A model generated the notes under the pieces. That model did no database searches, was not told the DNA's origin, and was given only the letters and a program-made list of their open reading frames with translations. A DNA stretch of 64,000 bases. It comes from Coenobita brevimanus. Taxonomy: Eukaryota > Arthropoda > Malacostraca > Decapoda > Coenobitidae. The translations under genes and the position numbers were made by a program. This document shows positions 45,648 through 57,549 of this stretch, piece by piece. Numbering within the stretch: position 1 is the stretch's first letter; the number at the start of each line of letters is the position of its first letter. The stretch is taken from assembly GCA_032717465.1 (NCBI GenBank), contig CM064690.1, positions 10,227,093 to 10,291,092 of the forward strand. The letters are read 5' to 3'.

Positions 45648-46821
45648 TCATCACTCCACATATTTCATAAATCACATTATTTCGTATCGTATCCATTCTC
45701 TGTACTCCACATACATTTCTCAGCAGTCCCATCTCCACTGCTCTTACTCTTGACTTTTCATTTTCATGCCACACCATAGTCTCACATCCGTATGTTAAAG
45801 TTGGTACTAACACTCCTTCATGTAAGCCTCGTGCAGCTGCAACACTCAAGCCTCTGTTTCTTATCAAGGCCTTCATTGCATCAGCTACCTTTCTTCCTTG
45901 TGTCACTCTACTTTCCACTTCTTTTCCTGTCTTTCCTATCACTATACCCAGGTATTTGAACTCTCTCATCAATTCCAGTCTCTCTTCATTCACTGTAACA
46001 TCACACTGAGATTCACCACCTCTCACAATAACCATCTCTTTACTCTTTTCTGTATTTACTCTTAAGGCACGACGCTCACAGACATTAGCGAAACTCTGCA
46101 TTAGTCTACCAAGTTCTTGAGCTGCATTTGCAAGTAGTACTGCATCATAAGCATACAACAAATTTGGGATATTCCATCCATCACCATTCATTACAAATGC
46201 CATCCCTCTCTCCATTACTCGTGTTTTTAATTCTCTCATCACCCCAGCCATATATATATAGTGAACAACCATGGTGACATCACATAACCTTGTTGCACAC
46301 CCACACCGATCGAGAACCATTCACAAAGTTGCCCATTTATCCTCACACATGCTTCACTACCATTATAAAAACTCTTGACGGCACCTAGCAGCTTACCATC
46401 TATACCGTACGTGAGCAAAACCTTCCACAATCCTTCTCTGTCTACTTTGTCGTATGCTTTTTCCGGATCCAAGAATGCCATAAACACTTTGTGGTCCTTC
46501 TCACAAGCCTTCTCCACTATCTGTCTCGCCGCAAATATTTGATCCACACATCCTCTACCACTCCTAAAGCCACCCTGTTCTTCACTCACTAGGACTTATG
46601 GTCTCTTTTACTTTCTCTAAAATAATTCTTCCATATATCTTCCCTACCACACTCAATAAACTTATGCCCCGATAATTCTTGCACTCACTTCGCTCACCTT
46701 AATTTTGCACAGGGGTACAACCACAGCCTTTTTCTACTCTGCTGGAGCAGTTTCACTCTTCCATGCCTTCTTACAGATCTCCAACAAGCACTTCATTCCG
46801 CTCTCACCACTAGACTTAATC

Positions 46822-46824
<3 letters not shown>
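45636..46824 (-). mobile_element. LINE B, 5' part (RTE-like RT), copy B1
   Basis: Minus-strand order: KAVVVPLCKIKG (about 46710), LLSVVGKIYGRIIL, SEEQGGFRSGRGCVDQIF (about 46585-46530), FLDPEKAYDKVDREGLW, GVGVQQGYVMSPWLFTIY, the catalytic box as YAYD (46142-46160, YADD expected), VNTEKSKEMVIVRGGE, EFKYLGIVIGKTG, then the palm/thumb tail to CGVMKSVET at the insertion point. A frameshift near 46250-46260 (TATA run) splits the RT. It joins 38777-38281 beyond the LINE A2 insertion. Confidence 0.83.

Positions 46825-46851
<27 letters not shown>
46825..46851. repeat. (GA)n microsatellite
   Basis: GA run lying exactly between the 5' end of LINE B and the 5' end of LINE A3. Confidence 0.93.
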
Positions 46852-46858
<7 letters not shown>

Positions 46859-47130
46859 GTGTATGTGAGTGAAGTGGAGGGGGAGAGAGGGAGGGGGAGG
46901 CCAAGGATGAGATGGAGGGATGGAGTGGAGAGGTATATGAGAGAGGGGGGTGTGAGCTGGGAGCAAGGCAGTGAAATGGTGGGGGACTGGGCGACGTGGA
47001 GGCGATTTGTTTGTGGCCATCCCGTATGGAATTAAGGCGTCTGGCAATAGATAGATAGACAGATAGATAGATAAAGATATAGATATAGATGGATAGATAG
47101 ATAGATTGACTGATTGATTGACAGATAGAT
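46852..47130 (+). mobile_element. LINE A3, short 3'-end copy with GATA tail
   Basis: Only about 190 bp of body: VYVSEVEG, then RGRPRMRWRDGVERYMREGG and ATWRRFVCGHP, then TTAAGGCGTCTGGCAA. A long tail of GATA, GACA, AGATAT and TTGAC variants follows (47045-47130). Body and terminus match LINE A2 base by base with few changes. Confidence 0.8.
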
Positions 47131-47408
47131 AATTCAGATTAAGTAAGGTACCCTTTAGCAATATAAGAAAAACATACTTTCCTCGGCTGAATAAAATCAA
47201 CTGGGTTTAACCCTTTGGCCTCGGGGATCGATTATCCCATTAACTCTGTCTTAATTATTTCTTTGTTGTTGTTGTTGGCTAATGGCAGATCATTTTTCTT
47301 GTCACTAAGAAACCTCTTGATGTCTAAGGGTTAAGAAATGATTGCTATCTACCCAGAAGAAAACCTCTACGTGTGCATTAACTGCTAAAATGATTAACTG
47401 ATAAAAAA

Positions 47409-47409
47409 A

Positions 47410-47496
<87 letters not shown>
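47409..47496. repeat. (TA)n microsatellite
   Basis: Uninterrupted TA run of about 88 bp. Confidence 0.97.
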
Positions 47497-47500
<4 letters not shown>

Positions 47501-47519
47501 ATTGTCTGTATTTATGAGT

Positions 47520-47847
47520 AACAACAACTGAAGGTTAGTCCTGAGAGAGGAAGTAATGATGAAGGGTGAGGGAGGTTAGCAGGAAGAGAGGTGAAAACGG
47601 GTGTGGGAGGTGAGGGTAGGAGAGAATGTGGGACGGAGAGAGGTGATTTTGTGAGAGATAAGAGTTTGTGTCCGAGATGAGTGTGGGTGAGAGGTGAGGG
47701 AGAGTACGAGAGATTAGCATGAGAGATGAGTGAGTGTGTGCCGTTTTAGTACTCAATGGGCTGAGGATGAATGTGAGAGGTGAAGGAGCAATACTAGATA
47801 AGAGGGTAAGGGTCGGAAAGCATACATGTGTGAGGGGTAGGACGAGG

Positions 47848-47904
<57 letters not shown>

Positions 47905-48390
47905 GGGGTGTCAGATGCTCATAGTTAACCAGTTCGTCATAAGGAGGGAGCAGACAACGTATGCTCACAAAATTTTAACTGCACTTGTCTGCGATAGTAA
48001 CAAGGAGATGGCATAACTTTTCAGTTAAGTTGTATGATCCACAAAACGCTTTGCTTCACTGAATCCAGGTAAGGGAGCTGAAATAGAAAATGTGCACGTA
48101 CTAGTGTCTTTGACTATTTGAGTGAGTTTGTGTGTATGTATGTGTGACTCTATTAATTGGGTGTGTATGTATGTAGATATGTGTATGTGCGTGTGTGAGT
48201 GCATGTGAGTATGACTAAGTAAGAGGAATTCTGAGTTTTGACCCATGCTTGTATGTGTGACTATTTCAATAGGCTAACGTTTGTATAAGTGTATGGTAGT
48301 GTATCGTGCAGTTTGAGTCAAACCCTTTTTTACAAAAAGAAAAGAAAACAGAAGCTGAGAGTTTTCTGTCGAGATGTATGAACATATTGC
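47520..48390. other. GA/GT-biased stretch with (GT)n run
   Basis: GAGAGRTGAGGG-like degenerate repeats at 47540-47740, a pure GT run at 47850-47901, and GTGTGTATG-rich text to 48240. No gene is supported. Confidence 0.6.
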
Positions 48391-48800
48391 ATTGAACTCA
48401 CTGGAACTTATAGATAGTGGGAACAATAGACTGAGGAAGACATATCCAAAACTGACGCGTTGTGTACATGAAAGAGTAGGATACGACTTGCATTAGAGAA
48501 TTGCACAGAAAAAAATAGCTTCACAACTTTCAGCAAGACGGGTATTGCTTGTCAAGCATAATGGGTGAAGGATACAAGCAGAGTTAAAAAAAAAAAAAAG
48601 TGTTCAAGGCAGAAAGGACAGACCAGAGAATCTCGCAACATTGCAGCGATGGAGCCAATGTGAGAAGGAAAGTTGATGGGACGAAAAGCCTTGTCGCCAC
48701 CCTGTTTAGAATTGCCGTACTCTGTATGGTGTGTGCACCTCTGCTCCCCATATAGACTTACCTTCATTCACATGAGAGGCGTACTGCACAAAGAAGAGAG
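48390..48800. repeat. Dispersed repeat, related to 35917-36300
   Basis: Second copy of the pair described at 35917, with a poly(A) run at about 48586-48599. Function and class unknown. Confidence 0.45.
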
Positions 48801-49055
48801 AACAACATTCTGTCGTCATAGTAGATACGCTCCTTCATTAAGTAACCCGAGTTTCAACTAGTCCATCTATACTGTATGAGAACCATGAAAGTTAGGCTAA
48901 GAAACAGTAAGATTGATCAGTGAACATAGATACAGATCCAATTACGCTGGAGTCACAAAAGTCAAATACTCCTCTCTCATTAAATCCCCTAGAGGGATTG
49001 AAACAAGTCCAAGGCAAGAGAAACACGCACAAACACCCTCAGCTTTGTTTTTCTT

Positions 49056-49059
<4 letters not shown>

Positions 49060-49142
<83 letters not shown>
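49060..49142. repeat. (AC)n microsatellite
   Basis: Uninterrupted AC run of about 83 bp. Confidence 0.98.
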
Positions 49143-49144
<2 letters not shown>

Positions 49145-49990
49145 TCGCAGCACCTCGCGCTCACCCCTCAGTTAGAACACATTTACCTGGAATATGCCAG
49201 TTAAGGAGAAGACGTCATGCATACCCCCGGCCTGTGTATCTCCACCGCGAGTAGGGGTTGATGGGCTCTGATTTTGCTTGTAGTGACAATCTCTCCACCC
49301 TGCCACTCACAGCTACTTGATATTTCTCCATAGCTGTAACCCGAACTTCTTCCAAGAAATATTCTATAATTGTTACTAGCAATGTCTTTCTCGTCGAGGA
49401 CTATAAGGAAGTTTATGACACGATAAAAAAATTACAGCCCTTATCATAGTCTATGTGCTGCGTTATCTGTTTTATTTTTTGTCATAATTTGCACCTATAA
49501 ACTTGTATCAAATTGAGAGTAAATGAAAATAATTCAGTTTTTGGGGGGTGAGGGAGGGAGTGGTGAAATACAGGTAGAAAGGGGTGAAAGGGTAGGATAA
49601 GGAGAGTACGGGATGGGGATGGGAAGGAGGGGAAAAGGCTTTAGCAAATTAGCACACTCCAGTGTGTTAGCCTCACTCACTCCCTGATGTTTTCTTGATC
49701 CTGTTGCTCTCACACACTTCCATCCACATCCTTGGGCCTGTTGTGACTTCACTCATTGAAATATACCTTCGATAAATAACATCAAGAGGATCCAAATGAA
49801 GTCAAGCCTCTCCAGTAAACGAATTGTCCTATAAAGGAATAATTTTTACCATCCATACATCCATCACACTCATTAACACCTGATCATCAACAACCATTTT
49901 TGACTGCCTTAAGTTTCAAGAAGTATTCCTATACTGTTTCATTCTCGGTAACAAATGTCTGGAAGTCTGATATTCCACTTCAGTAAAACA
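49143..49990. other. Unrecognised sequence
   Basis: Mixed composition with a G-rich part at 49540-49640. No supported feature. Confidence 0.35.
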
Positions 49991-49991
49991 T

Positions 49992-49992
<1 letters not shown>

Positions 49993-50060
<68 letters not shown>
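49993..50060. repeat. (TC)n microsatellite
   Basis: Uninterrupted TC run of about 68 bp. Confidence 0.97.
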
Positions 50061-50063
<3 letters not shown>

Positions 50064-50569
50064 CCGGGAACTGATGGTCTCTTTATTGTCAACAGTCTTT
50101 ACACTCATCATCCATTAATGGCGATTTTCAATTTTTCCGTGTGTGTGGTCGCACAACTCTTCATCCATCACTGGCGATTATCAATTTGTCTGTGTGTATG
50201 GTCATCGCCCCCATATCTTTCTACCATTCAGTTCTCGGCAATAGTTCCTCTAATAGTTTATCTCCTTTACTTCCCATTTCCTAAACTGAGGGCTGTTTGG
50301 GATGCTCCATGTTTGTAGATGACTGCCTCTGACATGATGCGTCAGGGAGGAAAGTAACGAACATACCCTAAGAGTAAAATGGACACAGTAAAATAGTACG
50401 TAAAATTTTGGCCTCGACTATACCTACCCCTAATATTTCTCCATAATTATTGACCTAACACCCCTTCCCCGGCTGTTAATACTGTTTTTTGACATAATCA
50501 CCCTAGTACTCCTCTGCCAATCGCTGATATTCCCCTGTAATATTGATACCCTTCTCAACTCGTCATTAT

Positions 50570-51190
50570 AATCATCATGCTAGCCACGCACCTCCTTCCT
50601 ATATCCCCTGCCTCCTCCTCCATCCTTAACCTCTTCCCTCACTCTTTTTCCTCACTTCATCACCATCCCTATCCCCATCCCATGCCGTAACACCCACCTT
50701 CACCCATAACCCAATTCCATTCCGGCCAATCACCCCTGTTTTTCACCTCCATCCCATTTGCTCAACCCCCTTTCCTTTGCTCACACCCATTCCTTCCCTT
50801 CTCCTCAATACCTTCCTCCCAGCACCCTTATCTTCCTACTTTTTTGCCCCCGTCTTCTTTAGCTGATAGAATAGTTTTGTTAGTTATAATCTTCCCAATA
50901 CCAAGCAGCCACGAAAGGACCAATACTTCTGTTGCTGTTTCTTTCCTTTGTACTGCTTTGTATCCTCACCCGCAGCCACCTCACTCCCCAAACCCTCATC
51001 CTCATCCACACCTTTCCTCCCCTATCCCCTTTCCCCATGGTCTAAATCCTTCCTTCCTCCACCCCTTCCCGTAACCTCCCCATCCTCACCCCCTTATCTC
51101 CCTCCTCACCCTCACCCTAACATAAGGTATTCCTATATAATTATACTCCCCACGCCCTTCCACCCCCCCCTCCCCCTCCAACAAACAGGC
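50570..51190. repeat. C-rich pyrimidine tract
   Basis: CCATCCC, CCTCACCC and CTTCCT blocks dominate. The frames here are Pro/Ser/His-rich by composition. Confidence 0.75.
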
Positions 51191-51221
51191 AAGCTCACAC
51201 CATGAACACACGAACAGTTCT

Positions 51222-51252
51222 GTCTGTCTGTCTGCCTGTCTCTGTCTCTGTC

Positions 51253-51303
<51 letters not shown>
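51222..51303. repeat. (TCTG)n-(TC)n compound microsatellite
   Basis: TCTG and CTGTCT units pass into a pure TC run. Confidence 0.95.
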
Positions 51304-51305
<2 letters not shown>

Positions 51306-51309
51306 GGTA

Positions 51310-51766
51310 ACAATCCAAGCCCTCAATTACGGAGCCCGATCGCATGGAATTAGGGGGTCGAAACACCGGCATTAAACTCGATCTGTCGGCCGGAATTAAC
51401 AGGAGACCAGGAATTTGTAAGACTAGGCGGGTCTTGTGGTCGTGCATTACGGATTTCTTCCTGTAATTTCCAGGCTGTTTTACGTATTCGGTGCATGATA
51501 TCCTTGACGAAGATCCGGTTCAGATACACAACCATTGCTCTCAGCTACAAACCGTAATGAAAATTTGTGTGACAGAAACCTAACAACCACAAGAAAGGAT
51601 GAATAAAAGGATTTGCTAAACACGGGGTTCCCCATGGCGAGCTTTTGCCGCCGGCATTGTAACTTTCCTTTCTAATGGTCTTTTCTTTATAAATATGGCC
51701 CTTAATTGGGGTTACTGGAGACGATTACTGGTCGGACATGCTTGACTCAGGGCAGATGGTACCGCA

Positions 51767-51811
<45 letters not shown>

Positions 51812-51900
51812 AGGGACTGGCTGGAATATATTTTCTAGCTGGATCAACAGTACCAATGCATTATAACTAGGAATCGTATTTTAAAGCTGTCTTGAGATAA
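51310..51900. other. Unrecognised sequence with (CT)n run
   Basis: A 61-aa minus-strand frame (51350-51535) has an ordinary residue mix (VVYLNRIFVKDIMHRIRKTA) but no family I recognise. A C-run and CT run lie at 51765-51808. Confidence 0.35.
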
Positions 51901-53555
51901 AGATATGAATTTAATAGCATTCTTTTTCACTGGTAAAGTTGCAAAATAGTTAACAGCCTAATTATGGGCCTGATGGACCCCTCCTGTTGTTCTCAAGAAC
52001 TGTGCTTCTGTGCTTACACCCTGTTTAGGGAAACTCTTTCGCCTTTGTCTGTCAACTTGTACCTTTCCTTCTTGCTGGAAGTTTGCACTCATTCAGCCAG
52101 TCCTAAAGAAGGGTGACCATTCCCAACCCTCTTATTATAGTCCAATTGCTTTAACATCCTGTGTCTCAAAAGTTTTCGAGCCTATTCTTAACAGAAAAAT
52201 TATAAAGCATCTTTCCTATCACAATCTTCTTTCTGATCGTCAGTATGGGTTCCGTCAGGGACGCTCCACTGGCGATCTTCTCACCTATCTTTCAGACTCC
52301 TGGTCATCCTCCTTTTGGGACTTTGGCGAAAGCTTTACCACTGCGCTTGACGTCTCAAAGGCTTTCGATCGAGTCTGACATAAATCTTTAATTTCCAAAC
52401 TGCCCTCTTACGGTTTCTATCCTTCTCTTTGTGCCTTCATCTCTAGCTTCCTTTCTGGCCGTTCTATAGCCACTGTTGTAGACGGCCATCGTTCTTCTCC
52501 TAGATTTATCAACAGCGGTGTTCCTCAGGGCTCTGTCCTATCATTATCATCAACTCTCTTCCTTTTATTCATCAATGACCTTCTAAGCTGTACATCTAAC
52601 CTTATCCACTCGTATGCTGATGATTCCATCCTTCACCTTTCCCTTCGGTTCCCGCAACGTCCATCTCAGCAGTTACTTCAACAACAAGGGATGAGGCTAT
52701 GGCACACCTAATGTCTGACTTGGCTCGTATCTCTGACTGGCGTAAAAATAATCTTGTTTTTAATGCATCAAAGACTCCGTTCTGACACCTGTCAACCCGA
52801 CAAAATCTTCCACAGGAGTACCCACTAATGTTTAATAATATCCAGCTCAATCCTGCATTATGCTTGAACATGCTTGGGGTTTCATTCACTCGGGGCTTAT
52901 CTTGGAAAGATCATATTACATCTCTTGCAAAATCTGCTTCCAAGAGATTAGGTGTGCTAAGCCGACTCCGTACCTTCTTTACCCCTGCACAGCTGTTGAC
53001 CTTATACACGGGCTTTATTCGCCCGTGTGTAGAGTACAATTCTCATGTGTGGGGAGGCTCCCCACATACAGCTCTTCTCAATAAGGTGGAATCAAAGGTT
53101 TTTCGTCTCATTAACACTCCTCCTCTTACTGGCTCCCTTCAACCTCTGTCTCTTTGCTGCACTGATGCATCTTTATCTCTCTTCTATTGCTACTTCAATG
53201 GTCATTGTTCCACGGAAATGTCTGCTTGCATCCCTCCACATCTACGACGGGCGCGTAGCACCCGTCTAGCAACAAACTCTCATCCATTTTCTGTCCAACT
53301 CTCTAATGCAAGAGTTAACCGTTACTCCCAATCTTTCATTTATGCAACAAGTGAACTCTGGAACTGTCCCCCTCTGTGTATTTCCTACTTCCTATGATCT
53401 CCAGTCTTTCAAACGCAGTGTGCCTAGGCATCTCGAAATGAACGGATCTTGAATTTGGCTCTCTTTTGTAGTTTTTTTTTTTTTTTCTTGGAAGGAACGG
53501 ATTGCGGGCTTCTGGCCTTTGGTTCCTTCTTCCTTGCATAAAAAAAAAAAAAAAG
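51900..53555 (+). mobile_element. Jockey-like LINE D with poly(A) tail
   Basis: Ordered RT text: GPDG then PPVVLKNCASVLTPCLGKLF (from about 51965), FPSCWKFALIQPVLKKGDHS, LLSDRQYGFRQGRSTGDLLT, LDVSKAFDRV followed by TGA (52376-52378, Trp expected), SGVPQGSVLS (about 52515), SYADDSILH with intact YADD (52613-52624). Past frameshifts come ITSLAKSASKRLGVLSRLRT, IRPCVEYNSHVWGGSPHTAL and TSELWNCPP (about 53355). A T-rich 3'UTR ends in AAAAAAAAAAAAAA (about 53540-53555). The WNCLP-type end and poly(A) suit jockey-like LINEs; the clade is inference. EN is missing (5' truncation). Confidence 0.8.
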
Positions 53556-53638
53556 GAATTTTTAGGTGAAAATGGGATACTATCCAAATCTTTTCTGACC
53601 ATGCTGAACTGAGACGGAAACTTAGTTATCGTAGAAAC

Positions 53639-53639
<1 letters not shown>

Positions 53640-53684
<45 letters not shown>

Positions 53685-53712
53685 CAGACAGACAGACAGA
53701 GACAGAGAGACT
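53640..53712. repeat. (GA)n/(GACA)n microsatellite
   Basis: GA run passing into GACAGA units. Confidence 0.95.
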
Positions 53713-54096
53713 TCTTTATAAATTATTCCCCAGCTGTTAGAGCTGCTTGTGCAGTGTGATCACATGCAAAATATGTTTAGCCATAAGTAATTTATGTTGT
53801 TAAGGTTAACCGTACAGTACATAACGCTGGTCAGTAACTCTGAATATTATATAGCCTTCTAACTACTATGATTCACTTAAACTGAAACGTCTGGCATTGG
53901 CCTATATTAAACACTGAAGTGAGATATGCATAATGATGGGCTGTAACTGTACGTATTAACTCCTGGACAGCTCAGTTTCCGTCAGTTAAACAAATCTGTC
54001 CATTATTTACTTGAAACTGTTAAGTGCGTACAGAGAAATGAGAGTTAATCGAGTTTGTATTTTTCATTCCTGAACACTTCCGGGCTACGTTGACTA

Positions 54097-54101
<5 letters not shown>

Positions 54102-54176
<75 letters not shown>
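54102..54176. repeat. (TA)n microsatellite
   Basis: TA run followed by a few CA units and then TGATGA/GGTGGT text to 54240. A matching (ATC)n lies at 54370-54400. Confidence 0.96.
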
Positions 54177-54183
<7 letters not shown>

Positions 54184-54409
54184 ATGAATATATAAGTGAT
54201 GTTGATGATAATGATGATGATGGTGGTGGTGATGGTGAAGACATCATCATGGTCATCACTGTTATCATAATTTCGTGTTCACATATCTTATGGTTTACTG
54301 CATATCTCATCTTTACCCACATCATCATTATCCTCCTCCTCTTTTTTTTTTTTTGCCTCACCTCTTCATGATCATGATCATCATCATCATCATCATCATC
54401 ACATGAAAA

Positions 54410-55030
54410 GGAAGCCAAAACGCAAGCCCATATCATAGTATACCTTGTTTCCCAGTGTTGATGGTCTAGATACATTAGCTGTAGCGACATACTAAGAGTG
54501 TTGATATTGGGAAGATACGGTTTGGATGCAGTGATCGAATTCGAAAGTGGCTTTGGAAATTTCGTAACATCTCTTCCTCAGTGATTTATTTTACAAAGTA
54601 AGATTCAACTCAGCACCTTTAATGTTTGTTTGTTAAGGACGTGTGTATATTTAACATTATTAATGGAATACAAGAGAATGTGTATGTTTATTATTCAAAG
54701 TAAATCGCCAAGGTAAAGAAGCCACGAAGCCTCTTGTGCTACAATGAAAACGGCCCAAAGTCCGAAGGACTCTGTTGTATGTTCAGAATTCACACAACTT
54801 CAGTGTGTGGGCTAATAATGGCATACCGGCTGTTGTTAAAAAGAAAGGATGAAAATGAATGAGGGTACGATTAGTAACGATAATTATACGTAGGTCACCA
54901 GTTTAGACTTTGTAGTAAAGACTTCAAGGACAAAGGAAATAATTTGACGAACAGTTCGTCCGCTATAAAAATATAGGAATGCAAACAGGAGCAAATCCAT
55001 TGATCCTCAAGATTCCTGGCCGTAGGTTTC
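54410..55030. other. Unrecognised sequence
   Basis: Mixed composition, no supported feature. Confidence 0.35.
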
Positions 55031-55039
55031 GTTCATTCG

Positions 55040-55205
55040 TTTTCAGATTTCCTGCACCTATAGTGCAGGCCGGGCCATACATTAGCCCGGTCAGTTGGGT
55101 ATGGGCTAATTAAAAAATAGTAAGGGGGAAAACAGGGCCTGGGATTTACCCAGCACACACGCCCTGTCTTCTGGCTGGCTTTGTGGTGTGTATGTGTGTG
55201 TGTGT
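55040..55205 (-). repeat. Inverted-pair dispersed repeat, arm 1
   Basis: Contains GCAGGCCGGGCCATACATTA, GCCCGGTCAGT and, near its (GT)n edge, CTGGCTTTGTGGTGTGT. The reverse complement of the same blocks is found in order at 55530-55690. Confidence 0.8.
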
Positions 55206-55529
55206 GTGTGGCCGTAGGTAGATGAACACTGTTTATATATTTTTTTTTCAAAATATGATAATAATACAGAAGTCTCCACCAACCAAATCCTCTTCCAGAG
55301 ACTGGTAGGCAAAGTGAAAATTATCACCATGCGTGTTGGTTAAACTGAGTGAGAATAACATTTAATTTATTGTACTTCGCAACAATGTGCTCCTGTCCGA
55401 ACGGAAGCGTGATCAATAATATGCTACGGAAAAGAACAGTTTGTGGATTTATATTTCCTCTAAACATATATCAATGCTCTTCCAAAGCATCCGCCAACAT
55501 GTCATTATATAATACTTCTGTTAATACCA

Positions 55530-55690
55530 TCACACCACACACACACCACAAAGCCAGTCAGGAGACAGGACGTGTGTGCTGGGCAATCCCCAGGTCCTGT
55601 CCTCCCCACTTACTGTTTTTTAATCAGCCCAAACACCACTGACCGGGCTAATGTATGGCCCGGCCTGCACTATATGTGCAGGGAATCTTT
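55530..55690 (+). repeat. Inverted-pair dispersed repeat, arm 2
   Basis: Contains CCACAAAGCCAGTCAGGAGA, ACTGACCGGGCTAATGTATG and CCCGGCCTGCACTAT in the order complementary to arm 1. About 325 bp of other sequence lies between arms. Confidence 0.8.
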
Positions 55691-55796
55691 CAACAACAAC
55701 ATCACACCAGTCCAGAACGAGACATCCCTTGCTCATTTTCAGAATGGGCGGTAAGCAGTAGCAGCGACGCGTTGACGCGTGGTGTGTGATGAATAT

Positions 55797-56041
55797 AAAG
55801 AATAGTGAAACTGAGCAGAGCGAAGCATATGAAAAACAGTAAGACTAAATACAGGGAAATATAAGAAGAACGATAAGACTGAGTAGAGGGAAGTATTTGA
55901 AGAACAGTAAGACTGAGTAGAGCGAAGGATATGAAGAATAGTAAGACTGGGTAGAGGGAACTAGGCTATATGAAGAATAGTAAGACTGAGCAGAGGGAAG
56001 TATATAAAGAATAGTAGGACTGAGCAGAGGGAAATACAAAG
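55797..56041. repeat. 34-bp minisatellite, about seven units
   Basis: Units contain GAAGAATAGTAAGACTGAG and AGAGGGAAGTATAT with small variants; lengths range from about 30 to 39 bp around 34. The serine/tyrosine-rich reverse-strand frame is its translation. Confidence 0.88.
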
Positions 56042-56059
56042 AGCTTCGTTATGATACAT

Positions 56060-56339
56060 CATCTAACTACCTTCAGGTTTATTATCCCTTGTGATCTGTT
56101 TTTACGAAGGACGTGATTTGGCTTAATGGGAGGATGGTGGGAGTAAGAAACAACCGTCGAGGGAGGGCAAAGTCTCATTGAGAAATTGGGGCACCTTTAG
56201 GAGGAGATAAGGCCTGTGACTGCATCTGTAATCATTAAAACTGTTATCAGCATAATTCGTCTCTCTCTCTCTCTCTCGTCTGAGTTACATATCAAATCCA
56301 AGGATCACTAGTAGCATGTTTGTCGAGAACTACCATCGC

Positions 56340-56385
<46 letters not shown>

Positions 56386-56690
56386 GCGAGCCGAGGTCTA
56401 TCAATTTTGTGCAGTCCCCCCTTACCCCACTCGGTTTATCTACTGAGATCATTCGTCTGCCCTCAGATTACTAATTGCATATTAACTTACCTGTCATCTG
56501 TCGTGATTTACAAGTTCAGTTTAATCTCTCTCTCTCTCTCTCTCTCTCTCTTCAGCTTTTTGTGAGGCATATAACTTGCTTTGAGCGACTGTGTGTTGAA
56601 TTTCCTTGTTCGTCTCAGTGTTACTCTATTGTCTGTCTGCCTGTCTGCTTCCTTGTTTTTATTATTTATCATTCTATTCCTTTTGACTTA
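56060..56690. other. Sequence with (CA)n and (CT)n runs, no gene
   Basis: CT run at about 56260-56278, CA run at 56342-56381 and CT run at 56525-56551, set in ordinary sequence. Confidence 0.6.
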
Positions 56691-56696
56691 ATTTAG

Positions 56697-57075
56697 GGTG
56701 TGTTCTGGGGATACTTAGGGCTGTTGAGGGTTCGGGCCTCGCCTGGGTAATAAACTTTGGGAGCGTTCTTCTGGCCACGTACTGCTTGACGGATACAAGG
56801 GGTGCTGTGGTTGAACCAGTGTCGCTTACAATAAAGTATGCTTGGACCCAGTCGGTTTGCGCGGCCGATTACATTTGGTTCACAGACTACACAAACATCC
56901 AAAGCCACTCCAACACTACAATTACACTTACAAGCACTTCTCACCCTACATACAATCTCTACTAGACAGCCTAAGCCACTTGGTAGAGATACATTGGCTG
57001 TATCGTCCCCACTTCGGTCGGGATAGGCCGGTCCTGCAGTGGACACTCAAACGGCTGATGAGATGAGATGAGAGA
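56697..57075 (+). mobile_element. tRNA-derived SINE (SINE-I, copy 2), 5' end altered
   Basis: The inverted counterpart of 21145-21533. The B box reads GGTTCGGGCCT (about 56728-56738); the A-box part upstream is not preserved. Shared blocks include GGTAATAAACTTTGGGAG, TTGAACCAGTGTCGCTTAC and CATCCAAAGCCACTCC. It ends in (GATGA)n then a (TA)n array, as copy 1 ends in (TGA)n next to (TA)n. Confidence 0.75.
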
Positions 57076-57243
<168 letters not shown>

Positions 57244-57404
57244 GGGTCCTTAATTTTTCACTGTAGGACTGAAACTCCATTTTCGAGGGTTACAGTCAGA
57301 TCATCCGACGATGGCTCACGTCAGTTAGGAAGGCGTGAGTGGGGAAGAAGTGGATGCATGTGAGGTACTTGGTGTCGTATATCTGTGTATGATAGACTGT
57401 ACTT

Positions 57405-57545
57405 TCTTTCCTCATAAATTACATCCAGGTCCCTATTTCATTTCTAGGTACGACGAGACTAGGACAAATGGAACCCTGACTTAAGGTTCCGTGGTCTGTT
57501 GGGGAACTTAGCCCAACACCTCTCACTTGCGGGACGAGTTATGTT
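57405..57545 (+). repeat. Dispersed repeat related to 10975-11115
   Basis: Carries CCAGGTCCCTATTTCATTTC and CGACGAGACTAGGACAAA, followed by TTCCGTGGTCTG and GGAACTTAGCCCAACACC. I know similar phrasing (ATTTACTGCTAGGTGAACAG) from arthropod dispersed repeats; assignment to a SINE family is inference. Confidence 0.4.
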
Positions 57546-57549
57546 TCCG

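Noticed and set aside
48913..49254. 113-aa frame with (HT)n
   Set aside because: Translated (AC)n array with unrelated flanks.
51960..52020. A CR1-like 3'UTR phrase (GGGCCTGATGG...CTGTTGTTCTC)
   Set aside because: In the right frame this reads GPDG and PPVVLKNC, a standard RT block, and continues into LINE D; it belongs to LINE D.
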